NCBI GenBank assembly: GCA_012744275.1
Contig: JAAYIE010000002.1
Coordinates: 54,265-118,264 of the forward strand
Direction of reading: 5' to 3'
From: Desulfobulbaceae bacterium
GTDB lineage: Bacteria > Desulfobacterota > Desulfobulbia > Desulfobulbales > Desulfobulbaceae
Length of the DNA: 64,000 nucleotides
Made by a program: the position numbers and the translations under genes. Positions 9,094 through 18,715 of the stretch are shown one piece after another. Position 1 is the stretch's first letter. Each line of letters begins with the position of its first letter. Below the pieces are notes generated by a model, which did no database searches, was not told the origin of the DNA, and saw nothing but the letters and a program-made list of their open reading frames with translations.

Positions 9094-10166
9094 ACGCGCT
9101 GCCTGAATCGGAAACGGGCGGCGCGACCAACCAACAGCACCAGGCACACCGGCAAAAACAACTGACTCCAGAACACCCCTGGAAAAGCACTGAGTTCGCC
9201 ATGGGCCACCATTTTTTTGGTGACAGCGCCGAGGTTATAGGCCAGGGCAAAGATGAGAATGGCCAAGGGCAGGCGCGCCTGCTGGCCCTGCCTTCTGGAC
9301 GCCTGGCTCAGGGGAATGGCGAGTATCGCCAGGAAAACACAGGACAGCGGCGTAACCAGCCGCCACTGCAGTTCGGCCACCTCCTCCAGCTTTTCTGTGT
9401 TGAACAGGGCACCAGTGGGAGCAGCTTTAACCCGGTATTCCGTTAACAGCGGGCTTTGCGGCTGCAGCAGGAGTGCGGCCCGGTTAAATTCAAGCACTAG
9501 GCCTTTGTCGCCCTGTTCGGCAAACTCGTACAAGCGCCCATCCCGCAGAGACACCACAGGGTCTTCGTGCGACTCATTTTGAAGCTGGGCCGCCTCATGC
9601 GCATAGACAACCCGCAAGGCATCGTTTCGCTTCACTATAAAAAAGATGTTTTGAGCCTTAGTTTTTTGCCCGTCCACTGCAGATGCGAAGATCACCCGGT
9701 TGCCGTCGCCGTTTTCGTAGAAAATGCCGTCCTGCATGTGGCTCAGGTCAAAATTGGCCTGGGCCTGGGTCTTGAGGTGGAAAAACTGAGTCCAGGCCCA
9801 GGGGCGGATATACAGTGAAAAAACGCTGACCAGTACACCGATAGCCACCGCAAGCAACACCACAGGGCGGCTGATACGGAGCGCGGTGATACCACTTGCC
9901 GACATGGCCAGCATTTCCCCTTTGTTGTGCAGAGTGCCCAGGGCGAGTACTACGGAAAGGTACAGGGTGGTTGGCAGGAGCACTTCGAGGGCGATCAATA
10001 CCCGCAAAAGAATCAGGGTAAAAACCGCACCCGCAGACAAAAGACCGTTGGCTGCATCTTCCCAGTAGCGGGCCGCCATGAAGGAGGCAAAGATGCAGAC
10101 CAGAATCGTACAGATAATAATGGTTGGCTGCAGTATCGTCCGCAGGATGTAGCGATCAAGGATCAC
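9090..10166 (-). CDS. lptF: LptF family LPS/lipid export permease
   Basis: YjgP/YjgQ family (MILDRYILRTILQPTIIICTILVCIF...), overlaps lptG start. Confidence 0.8.
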   Translation of the reverse strand: MILDRYILRTILQPTIIICTILVCIFASFMAARYWEDAANGLLSAGAVFTLILLRVLIALEVLLPTTLYLSVVLALGTLHNKGEMLAMSASGITALRISRPVVLLAVAIGVLVSVFSLYIRPWAWTQFFHLKTQAQANFDLSHMQDGIFYENGDGNRVIFASAVDGQKTKAQNIFFIVKRNDALRVVYAHEAAQLQNESHEDPVVSLRDGRLYEFAEQGDKGLVLEFNRAALLLQPQSPLLTEYRVKAAPTGALFNTEKLEEVAELQWRLVTPLSCVFLAILAIPLSQASRRQGQQARLPLAILIFALAYNLGAVTKKMVAHGELSAFPGVFWSQLFLPVCLVLLVGRAARFRFRQRV

Positions 10167-10218
10167 GTTGTCTTGCAGCTACAATGCAAGCGATGAAAAA
10201 TATTAAAAAATACCGTTT

Positions 10219-10956
10219 TCATCTGCCCGCACGGCGGGCATCGGCCACTATCCGCTCTGCGCACTCAAGATCAGCTGGATAGTCGATTTCGCACCAGGCC
10301 TTGCCATTGACCAAGCATACCCCAACCTCTTCTTTTTGGGCAATAGCATCTACCACCGACAAAAACCAGCGCCAGACCAGGCGGGTATCAGCAAGCGCCC
10401 GCTCCAATCCATCGGTGAACAGCTTCGGCCCTGCGCCACGAAAAAGCAGCAGGCCAATGGACTCGCCATGGGTGTCTGGAGCAGGGATATCCTTGCCAAT
10501 ACGGACAAGGCGTTCGTCCGCAAGGCTCACCTTCATATCGTCGGCATCGTAGGCGTTCTTTTGATTCACGGTCACGGTGACCGGTGTAGCAGCTTCTTTC
10601 AGCACCTGTTGCAGGATGGCCGGCTCAAAGAGAGTGTCACCGTTGAGCAGAATAAAATCCTCCTGCATCTCCGCCCGTGCTAAATAACAGCTCACCAGGT
10701 TGTCGGTGCTGGCGTATTCGGCATTAAACAGGGTGTGGATTCCCGCTTCATGATATTTGCTGTACAGAACTGCTTCCACCTGACTTGCCTGATAACCGAC
10801 CACCACGGTAATGTCGCTGATGCCACAGGCAAGCAAAGTATCGATCTGCCATTCCAGGATACTTTTACCCTGCACCTGCAGTAGACATTTCGGCTGATGC
10901 GCGGTCATGGGTAAAAGGCGTTTACCCTGTCCGGCACTCAAAATAATGGCCTTCAT
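10219..10956 (-). CDS. Nucleotidyltransferase (NTP_transferase/LicC-like sugar or alcohol-phosphate nucleotidyltransferase)
   Basis: MKAIILSAGQGKRLLPMTAHQPKCLLQVQGKSILEWQI signature, LLNGDTLFE. Confidence 0.8.
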   Translation of the reverse strand: MKAIILSAGQGKRLLPMTAHQPKCLLQVQGKSILEWQIDTLLACGISDITVVVGYQASQVEAVLYSKYHEAGIHTLFNAEYASTDNLVSCYLARAEMQEDFILLNGDTLFEPAILQQVLKEAATPVTVTVNQKNAYDADDMKVSLADERLVRIGKDIPAPDTHGESIGLLLFRGAGPKLFTDGLERALADTRLVWRWFLSVVDAIAQKEEVGVCLVNGKAWCEIDYPADLECAERIVADARRAGR

Positions 10957-11441
10957 GGAAAATGACTCCTTGTGGCATCATTCCTAATGGCCCGGAATCA
11001 GGGACCTTGGTACGAAAAATATACAATCAGGCAAGGCGCTCCGGGGGCGTATAAAACGGGCCGCTACATAGGATAGCGACATTTTTAGCGTAACTTTTCT
11101 GAAGAAGAAAGTGTTATTTGAGGCAAAGGCTGTCCTTTTCAACAATGATACCTGATCCACTGATACGATACGGATCGCATACGACGGGTCGAATGCTGGA
11201 CGGATGCAGCTGGCACTCAGTCTGCCTGCTGGCGCACAAAGGCACTTGCCTAAAAGATCAGGCGGTACAAAAGTAGTGGTTCCAGATCAAAGATGCTCCC
11301 AAACAGGCGAAAAAATGAGGCCAGCCAATGACGACCGGGTCTTGCCGTTGCAGGCAGCAATGATTGCCGGCTCTTTTTTGAAAACGCTTACCAGTTGATA
11401 CTATGTCGGCACCGGGCAGACACCCACATTTTGTACAGCAC

Positions 11442-12392
11442 ATGGCACGGCATCTTGCATGCATTTTGTTGGTACTCTTCCTGGCCCCATCGTTTGCCAT
11501 GGGTCACGGCGACAATCAGTTTGCCCAACAACTTTCCTGGCAGGAACAAATCCCCTGGCTGAGCCTGACCTTGGGCGGGTCCAAGCTGAACAGCGAAATC
11601 ACCGTAGAGGTCGAACTGGGGCCAGCGAGCAGCATGGGTGCACGCCAGCCTTGGCCTGCACTGGAGGAGGTTTCTGCCTGCGCTACACCGCCAGAGGGAG
11701 CCAGTTTGTTCAGCACGACCCTTTCGGTGACAGGCATGCTGCGCAATCACCGGTACACGGAAGGGTTATGGCTTGATCAGTTTGGCCGGCCTGAAAAACG
11801 CATCCGCTACAACCAGGAAAGCGATGATCTTTGGCTGAAGGAGTATTGCTGGGAGAATACTGGGATGCGACGCAGTAAACTTTCGCCTGCCAAGCCCAAC
11901 GAACACTTGCTGTTGCCCACAGGCTGGACACTGAAAAGCGACTCCTGGTATCCCTTTCCCGAAAAAGCCGCGCAGTGCGTGGCCATGTCCGACCCGGCCC
12001 TGCTCATCGCTATCGCCTCAGATCTGGCACAGCAGCAGCAAGAGTCCCTATCTCTGTGCGTTTTTGGCAGGCAGCATCTGTTCAGGCTCGACATCGCCAG
12101 AGAAACCACGCAACTCCTGGCGCCCTTGATGGTTTCGTACACAATAACACAAAGCAGCCAGGCCCTAGGTCAACAGGAACAGCGCCAAGCTCAGGTCGAG
12201 CCACTGGTGTACCGGATCAACGCCCAGGATCTGCACGCTACAAAACGCAGGGAGAATTTCTCCCTCATGGGCCTTGTGGATGAAATCCGTCTCTATATTG
12301 ATCCTGCCACCTATCTCCCCATCCGTTTGAGTGGAAAGGCTGGAATGATAGGCAAAGTGGAGTTGAACCTGCGCAAAGTGCATCTCAAATAA
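11442..12392 (+). CDS. Secreted protein of unknown function (possibly DUF3108-like)
   Basis: Signal peptide-like N-terminus MARHLACILLVLFLAPSFAMG; beta-rich C-terminus ending in YIDPATYLPIRLSGKAGMIGKVELNL. Confidence 0.5.
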   Translation: MARHLACILLVLFLAPSFAMGHGDNQFAQQLSWQEQIPWLSLTLGGSKLNSEITVEVELGPASSMGARQPWPALEEVSACATPPEGASLFSTTLSVTGMLRNHRYTEGLWLDQFGRPEKRIRYNQESDDLWLKEYCWENTGMRRSKLSPAKPNEHLLLPTGWTLKSDSWYPFPEKAAQCVAMSDPALLIAIASDLAQQQQESLSLCVFGRQHLFRLDIARETTQLLAPLMVSYTITQSSQALGQQEQRQAQVEPLVYRINAQDLHATKRRENFSLMGLVDEIRLYIDPATYLPIRLSGKAGMIGKVELNLRKVHLK

Positions 12393-12486
12393 ATCTCATC
12401 CAATTCCACATCACAGTGCCCTCTGTGTGGCCCTAGTGTAAATTTGATGGTCGCAAGCTGGTTGCCTCGCTTCCTTGGTTACTTGT

Positions 12487-13335
12487 TTAATCAGGAAGTA
12501 CAGCTCCAGACCGATCCGAAGCAGCAGCTATTTGTTGCGCCATGCTCTGCACCGCCTGCCAGTCATCGGCACTGTCCACATCGACCGTTGCCTCCGGGTA
12601 CGGCAACAAGAGCGCAGCCGCGGTACAATTCAGGCCTTGAGCAAGCCTGGTCAAGGCCTGCTCAAGGCTCAACCGGCCCAGGAGATAGCGTACCGCCGTG
12701 CCCCAGCCCAACTGCTGCAGCATGCGCAGCGGTTGTTTGCGCAATTGCTCGACCTGCCGCCAAAACAGCGGCGCCTGCCTGGCCTGCGCCGTGGTCAGCG
12801 CAAAAAGATTGCAAGAACAGTATGTCCCGTCACTGAAGGTGTAGGCAGTCCGGCGCGTGCCCGGAAACTGCGCCAGCACCTCTTCATGGTGCACCAGGGC
12901 AACGGCTGCATCACAACCCCGCGCACGCACCTCACGGCAAAAATAATCCACCATCTCACTGCGCAGCAGGGCATGGTCACAGGTAGTCAGCAGAACCGGC
13001 ACCTCTGCCGGCAGATGTTTCAGCGCCTCCAGTACGCTCAGGCTGGGTGTCGCCATGGGTTCCATCCAGCCGACCTGGCCGGATCCAAGTATCTGCTGCA
13101 AATCCGGTTCGCGTGCAACAATATCAGCGGAGGGACCGCAAACCAGGCAGCGCTCCACCTCTTTGGCCTCGGCCAGCGCCGCAAGTACCCGTTCAAGCAT
13201 TGGTTTGCCTGCCACCGGAGCCAAGGCCTTGCAGCGCACCCCGGCTGCGCGGGCAACTGGGCTTACAGTTTCCCGGTCTGCGGCAAGCACAATGGCAATA
13301 AAAGGGCTGGAACTGCTCGGACTTGCGTCGCTCAT
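12487..13335 (-). CDS. MobA-like NTP transferase domain protein
   Basis: AIVLAADRETVSPVARAAGVRCKALAPVAGKPMLERVLAAL; overlaps downstream of the GNAT gene by 4 nt. Confidence 0.7.
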   Translation of the reverse strand: MSDASPSSSSPFIAIVLAADRETVSPVARAAGVRCKALAPVAGKPMLERVLAALAEAKEVERCLVCGPSADIVAREPDLQQILGSGQVGWMEPMATPSLSVLEALKHLPAEVPVLLTTCDHALLRSEMVDYFCREVRARGCDAAVALVHHEEVLAQFPGTRRTAYTFSDGTYCSCNLFALTTAQARQAPLFWRQVEQLRKQPLRMLQQLGWGTAVRYLLGRLSLEQALTRLAQGLNCTAAALLLPYPEATVDVDSADDWQAVQSMAQQIAAASDRSGAVLPD

Positions 13336-14549
13336 ATCTCTTTACTGAAGATACGGTAGCGTTTGTACTCCACTCCGCCAAACTCCCGGATAATATCGCG
13401 AACGCCAGTATTGTTCTCCAGCACCCATGATAATTCCACCTGTCGTATCCCCCGCTTAAGCACCGCATCCTGGGTGTCGCAGATAAGCCGGTAGGCAAGC
13501 CCTGCACCAAGCAGACTGTCCTGATACTGCCTGCGCACGCCCATTAGCAGCATACGGGCACTCTTCGGATAGCGCACCGTCATGCGCCACAGCAGTTTCA
13601 GCCAGCCAAGCGGTAAAAGCCGCCCATTTAAATCGGCAATTGCTTCATTGATGTTGGGCAAAATTGCCATGAAGGCGGCTGGCTTGCCATCCACCGAGGC
13701 GAGACGGACAAAATCAGCATTCAGCACCGGTTTCAGATCTCTGCCCAGCTGCTGAATTTCACGATCGGTAAAGGGCACAAAGCCCCAGTTATCTGCCCAG
13801 GCGTCATTGTAAATGGCAAAAGCCAGCCGCAGTTCCTGCTGAAATTGCTTCGCGTTTACAGTCCTGGTGCTAATGCGCTTTGCGGTCTTTTTGAGTACCA
13901 CATTACGGATAGGGGTGGCCGGTGCATCTGCTTCAATCATGAAGGCAATAAGATCCTGTTCCTTGCGGTAACCGCTTTGTTCCACCCGCATGGACATATA
14001 CGGCAGGGCATGTCCCATGAGCATGGATGGTCTGGTGTCAAAACCTTCCACCAGCATACCGCACTCTTGGTTGATGGAGAGATTAAATGGCCCCATGACC
14101 CGGCGCATGCCCTGGCTGGCAAGCCAGCTTTCAGCTGCATCAAAGAGGAGGTCATAGGTTTCCTGTTGGTCCTCTGCCTCGATCATACCAAAAAAACCGG
14201 CATTATCCCGATGGTGCCTTAGATAAAGCTGGTCTATCTGGGCGCTGATGCGGCCGACCGGGTGTTTACCGCGCAAGGCCAGCCATCGCCGGCAGCTGGC
14301 ATGCTCAAAAAAAGGATGATCCGGAGCAAAAAGCTTCTGCTGCTCCGTTATAAGTGGTGGCACCCAGTTGGAATCATTCTTGTACAAAGACCAGGGAAGA
14401 AGCATAAAGGCTCGATGTTCCGCCCTGGTTTGTACCGGCACGACGCTGAGCCGGGCAGGGGCAGCACCGGTTTGGCTTAGTTCCGGCTCAAGTGTAGAAA
14501 AAGGTGCTGGCATGGGCAAGAAGCTGGAGCAGCAGGTCATTTTGGGCAA
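13332..14549 (-). CDS. GNAT-fold acyltransferase resembling bacterial ceramide synthase (bCerS) family
   Basis: Signature GRISAQIDQLYLRHHRDNAGFFGMIEAEDQQE...MRRVMGPFNLSINQECGMLVEGFDTRPSMLMGHALPY, recalled as characteristic of the family containing Caulobacter bCerS. Confidence 0.55.
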   Translation of the reverse strand: MPKMTCCSSFLPMPAPFSTLEPELSQTGAAPARLSVVPVQTRAEHRAFMLLPWSLYKNDSNWVPPLITEQQKLFAPDHPFFEHASCRRWLALRGKHPVGRISAQIDQLYLRHHRDNAGFFGMIEAEDQQETYDLLFDAAESWLASQGMRRVMGPFNLSINQECGMLVEGFDTRPSMLMGHALPYMSMRVEQSGYRKEQDLIAFMIEADAPATPIRNVVLKKTAKRISTRTVNAKQFQQELRLAFAIYNDAWADNWGFVPFTDREIQQLGRDLKPVLNADFVRLASVDGKPAAFMAILPNINEAIADLNGRLLPLGWLKLLWRMTVRYPKSARMLLMGVRRQYQDSLLGAGLAYRLICDTQDAVLKRGIRQVELSWVLENNTGVRDIIREFGGVEYKRYRIFSKEI

Positions 14550-14882
14550 AATTTCTTATAGTACTTCCTGCTTAAAAAAACGACCAAAAACAGGTGAACA
14601 TGCTGTATCCTGGGCTGAATTAGGGGTTTCACCAGATGGTTGTTTCCTCTTGTTTTTGACTGGTTTGAGGAGTTGCCTGCTTACCCTGATCTATTTATAA
14701 TTTCTGGAGAGCATAGGGGTTGCACCTCCTCCGGAGCAAAAGTGTGCATCAAGGTGGCAGGGCCAAGACAACGCAGGCCCACACAGAAGCGTCCTGCGGG
14801 CAATGCTGATACTGGCCTAATGAATGTACCGTGCGGTATAGAGAGCGCTTGAATATCGCATTGACATGACAAGGAGAATGAC

Positions 14883-16079
14883 ATGAACCACTCACTGGCG
14901 CCCTTGCGCACATGGAGAAGGCTAAATACCGCAATGACTGTACTCGCCATTGCATTTTTTCTCATGGTCTCTACCTGGCCCGAGAGCATGCAACAAACAG
15001 TACTGGCAAAGGAAAACGGACTGGCCCGCCAGAATAGGCCCGAGTTTAACCGGGTAAACCTCACCACATTCGATGAGCCCTGGGCCATGGCTGTTCTGCC
15101 TGATGGACGCTTTCTCATTACCGAAAAAGCTGGACAACTCTATTTGTTCAATGAAAAGACCCAAGCAAAAACAGCGGTTGCCAATATTCCAAAGGTGGAT
15201 TACGGCGGCCAGGGCGGGCTTGGAGATGTGATTCTGGCGCCGGATTTTGCAGAATCACACAACATCTACCTCAGTTATGTGGAAGCGGGTGCGGGCAATA
15301 CCCGTGGTGCAAAGGTGATCAGAGCCACCCTTGATGAAACATCGGCCACACCCCAGCTAACCGGCATCACTACTATCTGGACGCAAACACCCAAAGTGAG
15401 CGGGCGCGGCCACTACAGCCATCGTTTGCTTTTTTCACATGACCAGGCCTATCTGTACATCAGCTCCGGCGACCGACAGAAGTTTAACCCTGCCCAGGAT
15501 ATGTCGACCAACCTGGGCAAGGTTATCCGTTTGTATCCGGATGGTACTGTTCCCACCAACAACCCCTTTTATGGCCAGGCTGCTCCCTCAGATGAGATAT
15601 GGAGTCTTGGCCATCGCAACATCCTGGGCATGCAGTTTGACAGCAAGGGGACACTGTGGGCCCATGAAATGGGGCCGCGTGGCGGGGATGAATTAAATGT
15701 AATCATCCGTGGAAAAAACTATGGCTGGCCACTGGTTTCCAATGGGCGTCACTACGACGGCAGAAACATTCCGGATCACAACACCCAGCCAGAGTTTGTC
15801 CCTCCAGAGATAGCCTGGACACCGGTTATCTCACCATCCAGCATGAGTATCTATGCCGGTAATGTTTTTCCCGCTTGGCAGGATAAAGGACTCTTCAGCG
15901 GTCTCTCTTCCAAATCACTGGTAGTCGTCGATTTTGGCGACAGCAGCCATAAAGCTAGGGAATTGTACCGCTACGAGCTGGGAACGCGTATCCGCAACGT
16001 CACCACTACTGATGATGGCAGGGTTTATCTCCTGGAAGACGGTAAAGGAGCACATTTCTGGCGGCTTGACCCGAAGTAG
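14883..16079 (+). CDS. PQQ-dependent aldose sugar dehydrogenase-like (soluble glucose/sorbosone dehydrogenase) secreted protein
   Basis: WAMAVLPDGRFLITEKAGQL, GGQGGLGDVILAPDF, GHRNILGMQFD, HEMGPRGGDELNVIIRGKNYGWP motifs. Confidence 0.85.
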   Translation: MNHSLAPLRTWRRLNTAMTVLAIAFFLMVSTWPESMQQTVLAKENGLARQNRPEFNRVNLTTFDEPWAMAVLPDGRFLITEKAGQLYLFNEKTQAKTAVANIPKVDYGGQGGLGDVILAPDFAESHNIYLSYVEAGAGNTRGAKVIRATLDETSATPQLTGITTIWTQTPKVSGRGHYSHRLLFSHDQAYLYISSGDRQKFNPAQDMSTNLGKVIRLYPDGTVPTNNPFYGQAAPSDEIWSLGHRNILGMQFDSKGTLWAHEMGPRGGDELNVIIRGKNYGWPLVSNGRHYDGRNIPDHNTQPEFVPPEIAWTPVISPSSMSIYAGNVFPAWQDKGLFSGLSSKSLVVVDFGDSSHKARELYRYELGTRIRNVTTTDDGRVYLLEDGKGAHFWRLDPK

Positions 16080-16170
16080 GCAGACGGTTTCTTCCGGTTT
16101 TTCCTGTTTCAGCTAGATGCGATCAAACGAAGCAACAACCTTTTGAAACATTTTCTGAAACTGGCATAGA

Positions 16171-16237
16171 AAGCTTCCCTGTCAACAACATACGCCAAAA
16201 ACTCTACGTTTAAACTGCTTGCTTGACAGGGAAGCTT
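16171..16237. repeat. Perfect 15-bp inverted repeat AAGCTTCCCTGTCAA-N37-TTGACAGGGAAGCTT
   Basis: Read directly: arms 16171-16185 and 16223-16237. Confidence 0.7.
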
Positions 16238-16263
16238 ACGCCCTTCCCAGTGATCCCTAAGTC

Positions 16264-16575
16264 TTATTTTTCAATTTTATTAACTTGATCTTTCAACGCA
16301 TCTTTATCGCGAAGAGAAATTTTCTGATCATTCAGAATCAAGTAATTGTCCCCTTCCTGCTCACCAAAGAGATCGGCCAGGTATTCTACGGCCGTGGATA
16401 AAGGAAGCAACTCAGTATTCACGGTCAAATCTAACTTATGACATGCTAACTGTTCTTCTTGGGGAGTTGGTACCTCTCGTGGGGCGGAAAGACTCAATCC
16501 AGAGAGAGGGCTAGCTTCTAACCTTGCCAGAGTATTTCTATCATTTGTCAAGAGACCTACAGGATAATTTTTCAT
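16264..16575 (-). CDS. Small hypothetical protein
   Basis: 103-aa ORF in an AT-richer intergenic/accessory stretch; no recognised motif. Confidence 0.4.
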   Translation of the reverse strand: MKNYPVGLLTNDRNTLARLEASPLSGLSLSAPREVPTPQEEQLACHKLDLTVNTELLPLSTAVEYLADLFGEQEGDNYLILNDQKISLRDKDALKDQVNKIEK

Positions 16576-16738
16576 TTTATTCTCCTTTAGATGTGACTAG
16601 TTACTTACACTCTTTTACTCTTTTGTCCGAAGTCAATAAATATAATCCGTATGGGACTGTAGCTCCCTGTAGCCTTCCCTTTAAAATAGGGCCATTGAAG
16701 AATAGAGATTTCTGGTAACGTTGTCTTATAGAGGCAAA

Positions 16739-16880
16739 ATGAAGGAGTCTCGATTTTCGGAGAGCCAGATTGTTCGGATTTTAAAAGGAGCTGATGGCGG
16801 TCGCAAAGTCGCTGAGCTTTGCCGTGAACACGGGATGAGCAGCGCTCCTTTTTACAGATGGCGCTCGAAGTTTGACGGCA
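16739..16880 (+). pseudogene. 5' remnant of IS3-family transposase OrfA
   Basis: MKESRFSESQIVRILKGADGGRKVAELCREHGMSSAPFYRWRSKF is a typical IS3 OrfA (transposase_8 HTH) N-terminus, then the reading frame runs into unrelated sequence. Confidence 0.8.
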
Positions 16881-17046
16881 TCAAGGGTAAAAACCGGGTA
16901 TTCCCCGATGGCAAAGTTGATTCCTTACCCGGTGGCAATTCGTAGCGATAGCGCCATGTCTTCTTGCCGCTGGTGGCCACGTGGAGGAAAAGGCCCTTGC
17001 CATCATTCAATTTGTATGGTTTTTCCTTGGGTTTGGCGTTTCGCAC
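16875..17046 (-). pseudogene. N-terminal remnant of P4-type tyrosine integrase (DUF4102 domain)
   Basis: AKPKEKPYKLNDGKGLFLHVATSGKKTWRYRYELP matches P4 integrase N-terminal domain; truncated against the IS3 fragment. Confidence 0.75.
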
Positions 17047-17205
17047 CTAAACAGCCGTCAACAACATGGGAGCACCTCACAAACCGTGTATTATCCGGAA
17101 CCGGTTATTCGATTCCGTTTGGCATGTGCCCGGTTTCGTAGCCGGTTTATTCATGGATGTCAACGGACTAAACCAGACGTTCCTGGACAACGGGACAAAG
17201 AGAAA

Positions 17206-17231
17206 CCCCGCAAATCCTTGGATTTACGGGG
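17206..17231. repeat. Hairpin CCCCGCAAATCC-TT-GGATTTACGGGG between tRNA-Leu 3' end and integrase remnant
   Basis: 12-bp stem with one non-Watson-Crick position; read directly. Confidence 0.5.
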
Positions 17232-17268
17232 GTGATTGGACTTCAGCGAACTTCACTGAACTATAGCT

Positions 17269-17355
17269 TGGTGCCCGGAGCGAGAATCGAACTCGCACAG
17301 CCTCTCGGCCGAGGGATTTTAAGTCCCTTGTGTCTACCTATTCCACCATCCGGGC
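17269..17355 (-). tRNA. tRNA-Leu (anticodon UAA), CCA encoded
   Basis: Reverse complement GCCCGGATGGTGGAATAGGTAGACACAAGGGACTTAAAATCCCTCGGCCGAGAGGCTGTGCGAGTTCGATTCTCGCTCCGGGCACCA folds as a class II tRNA with anticodon loop CTTAAAA. Confidence 0.95.
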
Positions 17356-17528
17356 TGTGGGCGATGTATACCCATCTGTTTTTTCTTTGTCAAAGGGCAA
17401 GTTATTGCAGCCTCCATCAAAACGCTCTCAGGTTCAGCTTCGGTAAACACCTCAAGAGTTGCCCCTAGAGTACGCCTGATGTCGCATTCTCTAGCCCTGT
17501 CATCTTTGCTCTGTAATCGGAAAGCACC

Positions 17529-18713
17529 CTAACATGTCGCCTGGCGGATGACATCGAGCATCTCACGCACCGCTTGCTCCATACCCACCAGAACCGCGCG
17601 GCTGACAACAGCATGTCCTATACTGAGCTCATCAATTTCTGGGATGGCCGCAATTCGAGCAGTATTGCGGTAATCAAGTCCATGACCGGCATTGACCTTC
17701 AAAGAGGACGCCGCAGCAAGTTCAGCTGCGTTGCGCAGGAGCAAAAATTCATGGTCTTCATCCTCAATGCTCACTGCATCACAGTAGTGGCCGGTATGCA
17801 GTTCGATGTGGGTCGCATCAATTTCTGCTGCAGCCTGAATTTGCTCTGCATCGGCATCAACGAACAGAGAAACCGGGATTCCGGCCTTGCGCAACTTTGC
17901 TACTGCAGCTGCCGTCTTTTTCTGAGTGCCGACCACATCCAGGCCGCCTTCGGTGGTCAGTTCCTGGCGTTTTTCCGGCACCAGGGTTACCAGGTCGGGT
18001 TTAAGCTCAATGGCGAGGGCAAGCATATCTTTTGTCACCGCCATCTCCAGATTCAATTTGGTTTTAACTGTTTGCCGCAGGAGTTGCACATCCCGATCCT
18101 GAATGTGGCGCCGGTCTTCCCGCAAATGCACAACTATCCCGCGGGCTCCGGCCAGTTCACACAGGCCTGCAGCCAAAACAGGATCCGGCTCAACGGTTCC
18201 CCTAGCCTGGCGCAAGGTGGCGACATGATCAACATTAATGGCAAGATGAGGCATGGTACGTCTCCTAGTTTGAAAAAGTTGGGTAAAAAGTTGCTGCTCC
18301 TCATCCCACATGGCCTGCGCCTCATCCTCAGAGCGTTCATGATCATAACCAATCAAATGCAAAACACCATGGATCGACAGCTGCACCAGGCGCGTCAGAA
18401 GGGTGCAATGCTGTACTGCGGCTTCGCGTTGGGCAGTATCCACAGCAAGGAGCACATCGCCCAGATCATTGTGTGCGGCAGGCCCTACCTCTCCAGGGAA
18501 AGCCGCCGGAAAAGAAAGCACATTAGTCGGTCCGTCTTTACCACGATACTGCAGATTGTAGGCCGCCATCTGCCGATCGGAGAGCAGTACCAGGCTCAGC
18601 GTTTTTTCGACTAAACCAAGCTGCGTAAGCAAACGCTCACAGGTATGCTGCAAAAGCTGCACATCAAACCGGGGCTGATGATGCTCCCGCTGGTCAAGGA
18701 GATGTACCGGCAT
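17529..18713 (-). CDS. YbeY (rRNA maturation endoribonuclease)-PdxJ (pyridoxine 5'-phosphate synthase) continuous fusion ORF
   Basis: N-terminal part has [11 protein letters not shown] (YbeY metal site); C-terminal part starts [19 protein letters not shown] (PdxJ); no stop between; internal in-frame ATG at 18254 with AGGAG upstream. Confidence 0.85.
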   Translation of the reverse strand: MPVHLLDQREHHQPRFDVQLLQHTCERLLTQLGLVEKTLSLVLLSDRQMAAYNLQYRGKDGPTNVLSFPAAFPGEVGPAAHNDLGDVLLAVDTAQREAAVQHCTLLTRLVQLSIHGVLHLIGYDHERSEDEAQAMWDEEQQLFTQLFQTRRRTMPHLAINVDHVATLRQARGTVEPDPVLAAGLCELAGARGIVVHLREDRRHIQDRDVQLLRQTVKTKLNLEMAVTKDMLALAIELKPDLVTLVPEKRQELTTEGGLDVVGTQKKTAAAVAKLRKAGIPVSLFVDADAEQIQAAAEIDATHIELHTGHYCDAVSIEDEDHEFLLLRNAAELAAASSLKVNAGHGLDYRNTARIAAIPEIDELSIGHAVVSRAVLVGMEQAVREMLDVIRQATC

Positions 18714-18715
18714 TC

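Noticed and set aside
12475-13359. 294-aa + strand ORF opposite MobA-like gene
   Set aside because: Shadow ORF; the minus strand has clear NTP-transferase motifs
17574-18614. 346-aa + strand ORF opposite ybeY-pdxJ
   Set aside because: Antisense to two strongly conserved domains; low-complexity-like composition, no motif
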